Program-made: the position numbers and the translations under genes
Shown: positions 1-8,115 of the stretch, in pieces
Layout of the letters: each line of letters opens with the position of its first letter
How positions within the stretch are numbered: the stretch's first letter is position 1
Notes under the pieces: model-generated
The model's database searches: none
The model's input: the letters and a program-made list of their open reading frames with translations, nothing else
What the model was told of the DNA's origin: nothing
Source: an uncultured Bacteroidales bacterium
GTDB lineage: Bacteria > Bacteroidota > Bacteroidia > Bacteroidales > Paludibacteraceae
Direction: 5' to 3'
NCBI GenBank assembly: GCA_902782665.1
Contig: CACZOA010000050.1
Span: 1-64,000, forward strand
Length of the DNA: 64,000 nucleotides

Positions 1-1497
1 ACCCCAGAAGATCCAACAGTTGTTGATGAGTCGGAAACTCCACTAAGATTCAAAATCCTATCGGATTCTACGGTTGAGGTGACAAATAAAAACGTAAGTT
101 ACAGTACGTTCCCTGATACAATTATGATTCCTGCCAAAGTACGAATCAAAGATGTTGTTTATACAGTCGTTGGTATAGGTGATCGTGCGTTTGAAAGTTG
201 CCGTTCAAAAAGAATAGAACTACCTTCAACTATAACGTACATCAAGTTTCTGGCATTTAGCTGGTGTGAAAATCTGACTGAGATAAATATTCCTAAAAGT
301 GTGACGGACATCGAAAAGTTACCTGTTTTTAATAATTGCAGTAAATTGAAAAACATCAACGTCGCAACTGATAATCCTAACTTTTCATCTGCGGATGGCG
401 TATTGTACAACAAAGACAAGACAAAGATAATTTGCGTTCCAGGAGGAATCAGAGGCGATTTCACAATACCATCAAGTGTCAACTGTATAGGCCATTCTGC
501 TTTTAGAAGTGACAGTTTAACGAGTATCAAGATACCTTCTAGTGTCACTGAAATTGAAAAAAACGCATTCTATGGATGCAGACTTCTGACAAGTATAGAT
601 ATCCCTTCCAGTGTCACTGAAATAGGTGATGGTGCGTTTCTCTACTGCTATAAGTTGACAAACATCAACGTCGCAGCAGACAATGCCAATTTCACTTCTA
701 TTGACGGAGTATTATACAGTAAGGACAAGACGGAATTAGTCTCTTACGCATATGGAATAAAAGTAGATACTTTTGCAATTCCATCAACTGTTACAAGTGT
801 CAGAGGCTATGCTTTTTGTGGCTGTGGCGTAGAATGTATAGAGGTGCCATCAAGCGTAACCTCTTTAGGCGACGCTGCTTTTGCAAAATGTGAGGTTGTC
901 GTAATCGACAATTTAAGTAAAAATGTCAGAACTGGAGATTACACATTTGAAGAGTGCGGACTTATAATCTTCGCAAAGGAGCCTACCGTTGTGGTCGGTA
1001 ATCCAGATCTTTCTGTTGTCATGGACACTTCAGAACTCAAAGAAGTATGGTTCAAAGTATTATCTGATTCTACTGTTGAACTTAGGGGGGCAAGAGCGGA
1101 CATAGACACTATATATATTCCATCAAAAGTTAAAATCAACGAGAAAATATATACGGTCACAACTATAGGGGATAATGCTTTTTCGTATACTGGAGGAAGT
1201 AATCTAAGATGTGTAAAACTACCTCCTACAATCACGGAAATTGGAGAGTCTGCTTTTAGTTGGGTTTATATAGACAAGATAGAGATTCCTTCAAGCGTAG
1301 TTGAGATTGGCAAAGAGGCATTTTCTTATTGTAAGATTTTGAAAAACGTAAAAATCTCAGAAAATGTCAAAAGTATCGGAGAGAAAGCGTTTTGGAGTTG
1401 CTCTAAATTGGATGTCGTGATCGACAATTCAAAAGACAACATAATAATTGGAGAAGATGCTTTCAATTATTGCAAATCTGTGACATATACAAAATAA
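1..1497 (+). CDS. BspA-like leucine-rich repeat surface protein (5' end outside window)
   Basis: The reading frame is open from base 1, so the true start and any signal peptide lie to the left; a GTG at 79 is internal. The visible 498 residues are BspA/Treponema-type leucine-rich repeats of the form IPSSVTEIGxxAFxxC. A header segment, FKILSDSTVEV followed by IPAKVRI and VYTVVGIG, opens each repeat block, once near the start and again near residue 345. The last residues (VVIDNSKDN, then IIGEDAF and CKSV) nearly match the C-terminus of the gene at 5536, so the two are paralogues. Such proteins are usually exported and act in adhesion or surface binding; that role is inferred. A strong terminator follows. 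Confidence 0.9.
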   Translation, partial: TPEDPTVVDESETPLRFKILSDSTVEVTNKNVSYSTFPDTIMIPAKVRIKDVVYTVVGIGDRAFESCRSKRIELPSTITYIKFLAFSWCENLTEINIPKSVTDIEKLPVFNNCSKLKNINVATDNPNFSSADGVLYNKDKTKIICVPGGIRGDFTIPSSVNCIGHSAFRSDSLTSIKIPSSVTEIEKNAFYGCRLLTSIDIPSSVTEIGDGAFLYCYKLTNINVAADNANFTSIDGVLYSKDKTELVSYAYGIKVDTFAIPSTVTSVRGYAFCGCGVECIEVPSSVTSLGDAAFAKCEVVVIDNLSKNVRTGDYTFEECGLIIFAKEPTVVVGNPDLSVVMDTSELKEVWFKVLSDSTVELRGARADIDTIYIPSKVKINEKIYTVTTIGDNAFSYTGGSNLRCVKLPPTITEIGESAFSWVYIDKIEIPSSVVEIGKEAFSYCKILKNVKISENVKSIGEKAFWSCSKLDVVIDNSKDNIIIGEDAFNYCKSVTYTK

Positions 1498-1516
1498 GAA
1501 TCGATTGTTAAAATAT

Positions 1517-1565
1517 GAGGGTGTATCAAAATGGATTTTTCGATCTTGATACGCCCTCTTTTTTT
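1517..1565 (+). terminator. Rho-independent terminator after the BspA-like gene
   Basis: A 13-bp stem (GAGGGTGTATCAA with TTGATACGCCCTC, one G-T pair) encloses a 16-nt loop and is followed by a run of T residues. It lies 20 nt after the stop codon. Confidence 0.85.
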
Positions 1566-1588
1566 GTCGTCAAATCCGACCACAATAT

Positions 1589-1620
1589 AATTCATAATGC
1601 ATAATGCATAATTCGTAATT
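1589..1620. repeat. AT-rich intergenic repeat, copy 1
   Basis: Built of alternating AATTCATAATGCATAAT-type words. On the opposite strand it reads AATTACGAATTATGCATTAT, closely matching the element at 7109-7140. Both copies sit just downstream of a BspA-like gene's terminator. Confidence 0.55.
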
Positions 1621-1636
1621 GTTGGGAGATCCATCC

Positions 1637-1661
1637 GTAGGGGCAGGTTTCAAACCTGCCC
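1637..1661 (+). repeat. GTAG-headed palindromic repeat (REP-like)
   Basis: The tetranucleotide GTAG is followed by a perfect 10-bp stem, GGGCAGGTTT (1641-1650) pairing with AAACCTGCCC (1652-1661), around a single C. Similar GTAG-plus-palindrome elements occur at 38665, 47186-47214 and 49384-49408. Confidence 0.6.
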
Positions 1662-1827
1662 GTATTATTTGCCCGTATTATTTGACGTGATTTCGACGAA
1701 TTGACAATCTTTTAGATGTATTTTCAAAAACGAAAGATACGTCGCTAGACGTATAATATCGGTTGGAAAAGATATTACAATTTTTTTCAACCAAAGCTCC
1801 ATTTTCAGTCTATAAGGAGGTCAAAAA

Positions 1828-1875
1828 ATGGAAAAGGCAATCAAAAAATTGCATATTAGGAGTTTTATGTTTTAA
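1828..1875 (+). CDS. Possible 15-residue leader peptide upstream of fabH
   Basis: ATG at 1828 is preceded by AAGGAGG with a suitable spacing, an unusually strong ribosome-binding site for this phylum. The frame encodes a short basic peptide beginning MEKAIKKL and ending in TAA at 1873, 41 nt before the preferred fabH start. It may be a translated leader affecting fabH expression, or a chance ORF. No homologue is recognised. Confidence 0.3.
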   Translation: MEKAIKKLHIRSFMF

Positions 1876-1916
1876 TTTGCAAACATATTCTAAAATTGCA
1901 GAATTATTTTTATAAC

Positions 1917-2873
1917 ATGAGAATTATCGGAACCGGCAGTGCATTGCCAAAATTCGTTGCTACGAACCAGATGTTGTCCGAAGTAATGGATACAAGCGAT
2001 GAGTGGATTTCCACTCGCACTGGAATTAAGCGCCGTCATCTCTTGGTAAATCAGGAGTTGGAGGAAATCGGCGTTGAGGCGATCGAGAATGCCCTAAAAG
2101 ATGCAGGCATAACAGCAAAGGATTTAGACTACATCATCTGCTCTAACACTGTGAATGAATATATCACTCCAGGTTTAGGCTGTGTATTGCAGGGTCACAT
2201 TGGAGCCACTTGCCCAAGCATTGATATCAATGCTGCGTGTGCAGGTTTTTTATATGGAATGCAAATTGCAGAGTCTTTCATTAAGACAGGTGTTGCGAAA
2301 AAGATTTTGATTGTAGCGGCAGAAGAGCCTTCAAGAATCCCGACATGGACAGACAGAAGCACAAGCGTCTTGTTTGGAGACGGTGCTGGAGCTGTTGTTG
2401 TCAGTGCAGACGGCGACGACGTGCTTGCTATGCGTTCAACAACTACCTCTGCTCCTATAGTTCTATATAGCAAAAGAGCAATGGAGAAAACTCCATTCGT
2501 TGGCGAGATTGAAGGAAATGTTCCGTTGGTTATGAACGGACGTGAGGTGTTCAGAATGGCGGTATCAAACTCACAGGACGATATCAAAGCTGTGATGGAG
2601 GATGCCAACATCACGTCTAACCAGGTGAAATATTTCGTGCTTCACCAGGCTAACATAAGAATCATCGAGGCTATCCGCCATTTCTTGGATGAGCCAGAAG
2701 AGAAATTCCCTACTACTATTGAAAATACAGGTAATATGTCGTCGGCATGTATTCCTATCCTACTTGACAGATTGAACAAGGAAGGCAAATTGTCGAAGAA
2801 TGACATTTTGGTGTTCAGCGCATTCGGTGCCGGATTCCAGACATCTGCATGTGTAGTTCGTTGGAACAAGTAA
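1917..2873 (+). CDS. fabH: Beta-ketoacyl-ACP synthase III
   Basis: This 318-residue thiolase-fold enzyme condenses an acyl-CoA primer with malonyl-ACP to start fatty-acid synthesis. The active-site Cys is C108 in the NAACAGF context; His is in VLHQAN and Asn in NTGNMSSA, completing the Cys-His-Asn triad, and GFGAGFQ-like residues (FGAGFQTSA) close the protein. Length and spacing match E. coli FabH. An in-frame TTG at 1896 would add seven residues; ATG 1917 is preferred because MRIIGTGS is the normal family N-terminus. fabK starts 37 nt downstream and fabF follows, so the three probably form one fatty-acid elongation operon. Confidence 0.95.
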   Translation: MRIIGTGSALPKFVATNQMLSEVMDTSDEWISTRTGIKRRHLLVNQELEEIGVEAIENALKDAGITAKDLDYIICSNTVNEYITPGLGCVLQGHIGATCPSIDINAACAGFLYGMQIAESFIKTGVAKKILIVAAEEPSRIPTWTDRSTSVLFGDGAGAVVVSADGDDVLAMRSTTTSAPIVLYSKRAMEKTPFVGEIEGNVPLVMNGREVFRMAVSNSQDDIKAVMEDANITSNQVKYFVLHQANIRIIEAIRHFLDEPEEKFPTTIENTGNMSSACIPILLDRLNKEGKLSKNDILVFSAFGAGFQTSACVVRWNK

Positions 2874-2910
2874 AATCAGTTAAAGAATTTATTAGAAAAT
2901 TACATACAAC

Positions 2911-3855
2911 ATGATAAAAAGTAAGATTTGCGACCTATTGGGTATCAAATATCCAATTATTCAGGGTGGTATGGCATGGGTTGCCGACGCTAGTTTGGCA
3001 GCCGCTGTAAGTAATGCAGGCGGTTTGGGAATCATCACAGGTGCTTGTCCTCCAGACATCGTAAGAGAAGAAATCAGAAAGTGCAAGCAGATGACAGACA
3101 AACCTTTCGGCGTTAACATCATGCTTCAGGCTCCAGAGGTGGAGAAAATCGCGCAGATCGTTGTTGAAGAAGGAGTTAAGATCCTTACTACAGGAGCTGG
3201 CTCTCCTGCTCCATTCATGGAGATGTGGAAAGCAGCAGGAATCAAGGTTATTCCAGTTGTAGCAAGTGTAGCGTTGGCTCTTCGTATCGAGAGAATGGGA
3301 GTAGACGCTATTATCGCTGAGGGTGCAGAGAGTGGTGGTCACACAGGTGAGGCCAACACATTGCCACTTGTTCCTCAGATTGTAGACGCAGTAAACGTGC
3401 CAGTGATCGCTGCCGGTGGTATTGGCGACGGACGTGGTATGGCAGCAGCATTCATGTTGGGTGCAGAGGCTGTTCAGTGTGGAACATGCTTCTTGGTAGC
3501 AGACGAATGTACTGTACACGAGGTATATAAAGAAAAGGTATTGAAGGCTGGTGACAACGACACAATCGTAACAGGTAAGAAACTTGGTCACCCAGTTCGT
3601 ACTGTACGTACTCCATTCTCTAAGAGCTTCGCAAAGATGGAGAACGATCCAAACGTGACATCAGAGGAATTGCTTCAGTTCGGAGCAGGATCTCTTCGCA
3701 AGGCCGTTAAGGACGGAAACTTGAAAGAAGGTAGCTTCATGGCTGGAGAGATCGCTGGTATGATCAACGAGAAGAAGTCATGCAAAGAGATCGTTGAGGG
3801 AATGGCAAGCAAGTGTGAAGAACTACTTAAGGCGGCAAACAGTCGTCTGGCTTAA
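2911..3855 (+). CDS. fabK: FMN-dependent enoyl-ACP reductase II
   Basis: This 314-residue TIM-barrel flavoprotein of the FabK/nitronate-monooxygenase superfamily reduces the enoyl-ACP double bond in the last step of each elongation cycle. Evidence is the N-terminal PIIQGGMAWV, the FGVN segment, the catalytic His (H144, the same number as in Streptococcus pneumoniae FabK) in ESGGHTGE, and the FMN-phosphate loop AAGGIGDGRG. Its position between fabH and fabF supports the fatty-acid role over nitronate oxidation. FabK enzymes are naturally insensitive to triclosan. Codon use is strongly biased, which fits high expression and also opens long spurious frames on the other strand. Confidence 0.93.
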   Translation: MIKSKICDLLGIKYPIIQGGMAWVADASLAAAVSNAGGLGIITGACPPDIVREEIRKCKQMTDKPFGVNIMLQAPEVEKIAQIVVEEGVKILTTGAGSPAPFMEMWKAAGIKVIPVVASVALALRIERMGVDAIIAEGAESGGHTGEANTLPLVPQIVDAVNVPVIAAGGIGDGRGMAAAFMLGAEAVQCGTCFLVADECTVHEVYKEKVLKAGDNDTIVTGKKLGHPVRTVRTPFSKSFAKMENDPNVTSEELLQFGAGSLRKAVKDGNLKEGSFMAGEIAGMINEKKSCKEIVEGMASKCEELLKAANSRLA

Positions 3856-3874
3856 TTATAAAACCAGAATTGAA

Positions 3875-5116
3875 ATGAAAAGAGTCGTAATTACAGGTAT
3901 GGGCGTGATTTCGCCTATCGGTAACAATATTGACGCATATTGGGATAGTCTAGTAAAAGGTGTTTGTGGAATTGGTGCAATCACTCAATACGAGACAGGT
4001 GATCATCCCGTAAAACTTGCCGCTGAGGTAAAAGATTTCAAGGCAGAGGATTTCGGTGTAGACAAGGGTATGGCCCGCAAGTCTGACCGTTTCGCACAGT
4101 TCGCTCTTGCCGCAGCCAACCAGGCTATCGAAGATTCAGGATTGAAGAGCGGCGAGAACATCGCAGCCGACAGATTCGGTACATACATCGGTTCTGGTAT
4201 CGGTGGTATGCACGTCTTCACAACAGAGTGTGAGAAACTTATCAATGAGGGAATGAACCGTATTTCCCCTCTATTCATCCCTATGTTGATTGCTAACATG
4301 GCATCAGGTCAGGTTGCTATCGCACATCACCTTGAAGGACCATGTATTCCAGTTGTAACAGCATGTGCAACATCTACTCACGCAGTAGGTGAGGCATTCC
4401 ACGCTATCAAGCACGGTTATGCAGACGCTATCGTAGCAGGAGGTAGTGAGGCAGCTGTCAACCCACTTGCAATCGGTGGTTTTGCTAACTCAAAAGCTCT
4501 TTCAAAGGCTACTGATCCTAACGAGGCATCACTTCCATTCGACAAGCGTCGTGCAGGATTCGTGATGGGTGAAGGATGTGGTATCCTTGTCCTTGAGGAG
4601 TATGAGCACGCAAAAGCACGTGGTGCTAAGATCTATGCTGAGGTGACTGGTTACGGTAACACTTGTGACGCATACCACTACACAGCTCCAAAACCAGATG
4701 GAGTGCCAGCAAGCAAGGCAATCAAGTTGGCTCTTGAGGAGTCTAATTTCGATGCTTCAAAGGATCTTCTATACATCAACGCACACGGTACAGGAACACC
4801 TCTTAATGATAAGGGTGAGACTGCAGCATTCAAGCTTGCGTTAGGTGAGGAGGCAGCACGTAAGGCACACATCTCATCTAGCAAGTCGATGATGGGACAC
4901 TGCTTGGGAGCAGCTGGAGCATTGGAGCTGATCGTTTCTGCACTTACATTGAAGAACGGCATCATCCCTCCAACAATCAACCTTAAGGAGGCTGATCCAG
5001 AGTGTGATCTTAACTACACTCCAAACGTAGCTGTAAAAGCAGACGTCAACATCGCATTCTCAACATCATTGGGATTCGGTGGACACAACGGTTGCGTAGC
5101 TTTGAGAAAGATGTAA
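3875..5116 (+). CDS. fabF: Beta-ketoacyl-ACP synthase II
   Basis: This 413-residue condensing enzyme catalyses chain-elongating Claisen condensation of acyl-ACP with malonyl-ACP. The Cys-His-His triad is complete: C164 in TACATSTHA, H304 in NAHGTGTPLND and H342 in MMGHCLGAAG. The frame is open further upstream, from 3794, but that would overlap fabK by about 60 nt. ATG 3875 gives the standard MKRVVITGMG start 19 nt after the fabK stop. The gene ends the fab operon and is followed by a strong terminator. It shares heavy codon bias with fabK. Confidence 0.96.
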   Translation: MKRVVITGMGVISPIGNNIDAYWDSLVKGVCGIGAITQYETGDHPVKLAAEVKDFKAEDFGVDKGMARKSDRFAQFALAAANQAIEDSGLKSGENIAADRFGTYIGSGIGGMHVFTTECEKLINEGMNRISPLFIPMLIANMASGQVAIAHHLEGPCIPVVTACATSTHAVGEAFHAIKHGYADAIVAGGSEAAVNPLAIGGFANSKALSKATDPNEASLPFDKRRAGFVMGEGCGILVLEEYEHAKARGAKIYAEVTGYGNTCDAYHYTAPKPDGVPASKAIKLALEESNFDASKDLLYINAHGTGTPLNDKGETAAFKLALGEEAARKAHISSSKSMMGHCLGAAGALELIVSALTLKNGIIPPTINLKEADPECDLNYTPNVAVKADVNIAFSTSLGFGGHNGCVALRKM

Positions 5117-5140
5117 TCATCTCTTAAAAGATACTTGATA

Positions 5141-5169
5141 AAGGCAGGCTTTAGAGTCTGCCTTTTTTT
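5141..5169 (+). terminator. Rho-independent terminator of the fab operon
   Basis: The stem AAGGCAGGCT/AGTCTGCCTT is followed by a seven-T run, 24 nt after the fabF stop. Confidence 0.85.
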
Positions 5170-5535
5170 GTCGACATAGGTATCCGACACGCACCGTCGA
5201 CACACTTTCCCGACACTTGCTTCGCAAGAATCGGATATGGTCGGCAATGCCGATGTGTCGCCGCTGGCGACATAAGCCAGAACAGCACACATTACGAATT
5301 AAACATTCATCTCGCCGTCAGCGACAAAATCAAAAATGAAACATTTTCATTCATATATTTTTGACGTTCTAATTTTTTCTGTTTAATTTAGCAAAATAAT
5401 TGAAAAGGGAAGCAATAGCTTTTTTCACTCGATATTTTAGTCCTATCGAATGAAACGGTAAAATGAAAATAAGAAACTCGTTGCCAATAAAGAAGGCACA
5501 TAAGCATTAGCACAATAAACTAAAATTAAACCATA
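5170..5535. other. Intergenic region with clustered short palindromes
   Basis: No gene is seen. The first 120 nt hold several short inverted repeats: CTTGC/GCAAG (5216-5228), TCGGC/GCCGA (5241-5253) and TGTCGCC/GGCGACA (5256-5272). A partial copy of the AT-rich repeat lies near 5291-5310 and a second GTCAGCGACA word near 5320. The remainder is AT-rich and presumably carries the promoter of the next BspA-like gene, though no confident -7 box was found. Confidence 0.5.
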
Positions 5536-7032
5536 ATGAAAAAGAAATTACTTTTGTTAGTCCTGTCTTTCGCACTGTGTCTACCTACGTTTGCAGAGAG
5601 CATGTGCGTCAACCTAAGAAATGGAGAGACTGTTAGTTTTAACCTTGAAGATGTTAAGGATGTTACCATCTGTGAAACACTCCCTTTGATCATTGATTCA
5701 GTAGTAGATGAATCCGAGACACCTTTGAAATTCAAAATCCTATCAGACAGCACGCTGGAGGTTATCAAAGACGATTCATATAAGGAATTGGATTCTGTTT
5801 CAATTCCTGCCAAGGTACGAATTGATGGCAAAGTATATGATGTCACAAGTATAGGAAGTAAAGCTTTTTACTTTTGCGAAAATCTAACAAAAGCAACCAT
5901 TCCATCAAGTATCACCAATATTAATGACGAAGCATTTTTCGAATGTCCATATCTTGAAGCTTTAATCGATAATTCAAATGGCATCATATATATGGGCAAC
6001 ACCGTTTTCAGTTCAAAAAACTCGGTAAAATATACACATCCAGAATACCTGGTTGACGACAGATTGAAATTTGTCATAATGACTGATTCAACAGTTGGAG
6101 TAGGATTACTTAATTCTCCCGATTATGCATGGAACCCTCTTGGCAAATCAATTGATATACCTACTACAGTAAAGATTTCAGGAAAAATGTATACTGTTGT
6201 CAGTATCATACCTGGTGCTTTTGCTTACAGTAGTATGCTAGAATCATTCGAATTTCCACCTACAATAACATCTATAGGTGCGAGAGCTTTCAGTTATTGT
6301 ACAAAATTGAAAAGTATAAAAATACCATCAGGCGTCACCATCTTGGAAGAAGAAACATTTATGGGATGTATTAAACTTGATAGTATAGAGATACCAGAAA
6401 GCGTCACTTACATTGGAGACAGAGTATTTGCAAAGGATGACAGTCTTAATATTGTAATTAACAACTCAAAAGAAAACATTAGAATTAAGAAGAATGCATT
6501 ACGTAATTGCCATAACTTTGGATGTGAATATAGTTGTAAGTCTGTGACATATCTAAAGGAATCTACAGTTGCTACAGACACAACCATTTTAAGAGAGAGC
6601 TCTACAATATATTCTTATAAAATATTATCAGATTCTACTGTAGAGATTAATGGTCACAGGGGACAATATCCATTAGACATGACAGGTATCAAAGAAGCCG
6701 TTTTCCCTGAAAAAGTAAAAATCGAAGACGCCTATTATGAAAATGAATATCAAGTATATACCGTTACAGGTGTTTCTGATTATCTATTCAGTAACTGTAA
6801 CCGTTTGAGAAGCGTGAAAATTCCTAATAGTTTTACCCGCATTGGAGAAGGCTCATTTGAAAACTGTCCTAATCTGACCAGCATAGAGATTCCTTCCAGT
6901 GTGATAAACATTGGAAAACTTGCATTTAGCAACTGTGAAAATCTTGATGTCGTGATTGACAATTCAAAAGATAATGTGATTGTTGGAGAAGATGCATTCA
7001 AGGACTGTAAATCTGTGAAATACCTGAAATAA
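5536..7032 (+). CDS. Secreted BspA-like leucine-rich repeat protein
   Basis: The 498-residue protein begins with a clear signal peptide (MKKKLLLLVLSFALCLPTFA). A short conserved segment follows (MCVNLRNGETVSFNLEDV), of a type common at the start of secreted Bacteroidales proteins. The rest comprises three blocks, each opened by a header resembling KFKILSDSTLEV plus a VYxVxSIG strand and then two or three BspA-type repeats ending in AFxxC. It closely resembles the truncated gene at the left edge, including the terminal VVIDNSKDN and CKSV residues, so the fab operon lies between two paralogues. A surface adhesion role is inferred from the family. No T9SS tail or LPXTG signal is visible. Confidence 0.92.
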   Translation: MKKKLLLLVLSFALCLPTFAESMCVNLRNGETVSFNLEDVKDVTICETLPLIIDSVVDESETPLKFKILSDSTLEVIKDDSYKELDSVSIPAKVRIDGKVYDVTSIGSKAFYFCENLTKATIPSSITNINDEAFFECPYLEALIDNSNGIIYMGNTVFSSKNSVKYTHPEYLVDDRLKFVIMTDSTVGVGLLNSPDYAWNPLGKSIDIPTTVKISGKMYTVVSIIPGAFAYSSMLESFEFPPTITSIGARAFSYCTKLKSIKIPSGVTILEEETFMGCIKLDSIEIPESVTYIGDRVFAKDDSLNIVINNSKENIRIKKNALRNCHNFGCEYSCKSVTYLKESTVATDTTILRESSTIYSYKILSDSTVEINGHRGQYPLDMTGIKEAVFPEKVKIEDAYYENEYQVYTVTGVSDYLFSNCNRLRSVKIPNSFTRIGEGSFENCPNLTSIEIPSSVINIGKLAFSNCENLDVVIDNSKDNVIVGEDAFKDCKSVKYLK

Positions 7033-7059
7033 AGGGGATTCATAACGTAAAATAGAAGA

Positions 7060-7088
7060 AGGGATGAGCGATGGTTCATCCCTTTTTT
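7060..7088 (+). terminator. Rho-independent terminator after the second BspA-like gene
   Basis: The stem AGGGATGA/TTCATCCCT is followed by six T residues, 27 nt after the stop codon. Confidence 0.8.
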
Positions 7089-7108
7089 CGTCGACAATTT
7101 CCCATACC

Positions 7109-7140
7109 AATTACGCATTATGAATTACGAATTATACATT
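7109..7140. repeat. AT-rich intergenic repeat, copy 2
   Basis: Reads AATTACGCATTATGAATTAC and onward, and closely matches the reverse complement of the element at 1589-1620. Both sit shortly after the terminator of a BspA-like gene. Confidence 0.55.
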
Positions 7141-7281
7141 ATTATGTTCAAAAACATTTATTATCTCTGACTATTTTGGTGAAAAGTTAACTAAATTCGC
7201 AAGAATAACGTTCAAGAAAGACGACATTGCTGACTCAATCAGCAAACAATGTCAATAAAAGACTATTAATCAACCTTGTAG

Positions 7282-8109
7282 ATGAGTAGTAGGGTAAGTA
7301 TAGTTACTGGTGCGACAGGAAAAATCGGCAGAGTGGTCGCAGAAGAGGTCGCACGTCAAGGCAAACATTTGATCATCGCATGCAGAAGTTTGGCTAAATC
7401 CAAAGTCCTGCTCGGTGAACTTAAGTCTGCTTATCCACACAGCACTATCGAATCTATAATGCTCGATTTGGCTGACAAACGCTCCATCAACAAATTCGCT
7501 GAGATAATTGAGCAGAAATGCTACATCGTCAATGAGCTTGTATGCAACGCAGGTGTATTATGTCAGTATGAAAGTCAAAACAAGGAAGACGTGGATATGT
7601 CCATGGCCGTCAACTATCTTGGCAATGTCCGTTTGATTGAACGTTTACAGCGATCATTGGCTCATGATGCGAAAATATTAAACATGGTGTCATCAATTCG
7701 CTGGGGAACTATATCTGGAGACCCTTTCCACCCGGAAGACAAGTTCAACAGATTCCGCAGATACGCAAGTTCCAAACTTGCGCTTTACGCATACACCCAG
7801 CATTTGGCACGCAAATATGACAATTCAAGCATCTCAGTCTACGCAGTGGATCCAGGCATCGTCAACACGGTGATGATCACAAAAGGCAAATGGTTTGAAA
7901 GTATAGCAGAAGTTTTTTTAAGTCCGTTTGTCCGCACTCCAGAAAAAGGAGCGGAAACAGCACTCTACTTGTTATCAAACCGTCCACAGACCACAGGAAT
8001 GGTATATCATGACTGCAAGATAGAACAATTTTCAGCTGATATATACACAAGAGAAGAGTGGTCACAACTTTGGGATAACACACAAAAGTATTTGACAGAA
8101 AATATCTAA
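7282..8109 (+). CDS. Short-chain dehydrogenase/reductase
   Basis: This 275-residue classical SDR has a Rossmann fold. The NAD(P)-binding motif TGATGKIG is at residues 9-16, the structural CNAG at 88-91, the catalytic Ser near 137 (MVSS), and the YxxxK pair at Y161/K165 (YASSK). The sequence resembles the retinol-dehydrogenase-like branch, but the substrate cannot be read from it. The start codon fits the TGxxxGxG spacing. The gene ends six nt before rpoN, so the two are probably cotranscribed, although no functional link is obvious. Confidence 0.88.
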   Translation: MSSRVSIVTGATGKIGRVVAEEVARQGKHLIIACRSLAKSKVLLGELKSAYPHSTIESIMLDLADKRSINKFAEIIEQKCYIVNELVCNAGVLCQYESQNKEDVDMSMAVNYLGNVRLIERLQRSLAHDAKILNMVSSIRWGTISGDPFHPEDKFNRFRRYASSKLALYAYTQHLARKYDNSSISVYAVDPGIVNTVMITKGKWFESIAEVFLSPFVRTPEKGAETALYLLSNRPQTTGMVYHDCKIEQFSADIYTREEWSQLWDNTQKYLTENI

Positions 8110-8115
8110 CAAGCC

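Larger units (their letters stand above)
1498..1916. other. Intergenic region upstream of fabH: repeats and a possible leader ORF
   Basis: After the terminator there is an AT-rich repeat (1589-1620), a GTAG-headed palindrome (1637-1661), two direct copies of a 13-bp sequence beginning GCCCGTATT (1658-1670 and 1671-1683), and then AT-rich DNA. A 15-codon ORF with a strong Shine-Dalgarno sequence (1828-1875) lies just before fabH. No clear TTTG/TAnnTTTG promoter was found. Confidence 0.6.

Noticed and set aside
2935..3591. 218-codon open frame on the minus strand
   Set aside because: It lies wholly inside fabK, which is strongly codon-biased; the translated product has no domain and is rich in Cys/His/Ser, as expected for an antisense shadow.
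3794..3874. 27-residue N-terminal extension of fabF
   Set aside because: It would overlap fabK by about 60 nt and precedes the normal MKRVVITGMG start.
5170..5330. Cluster of short palindromes as a possible insertion-sequence end or replication origin
   Set aside because: No transposase, no target duplication, no DnaA-box clustering and no AT-rich unwinding pattern beyond the local average.
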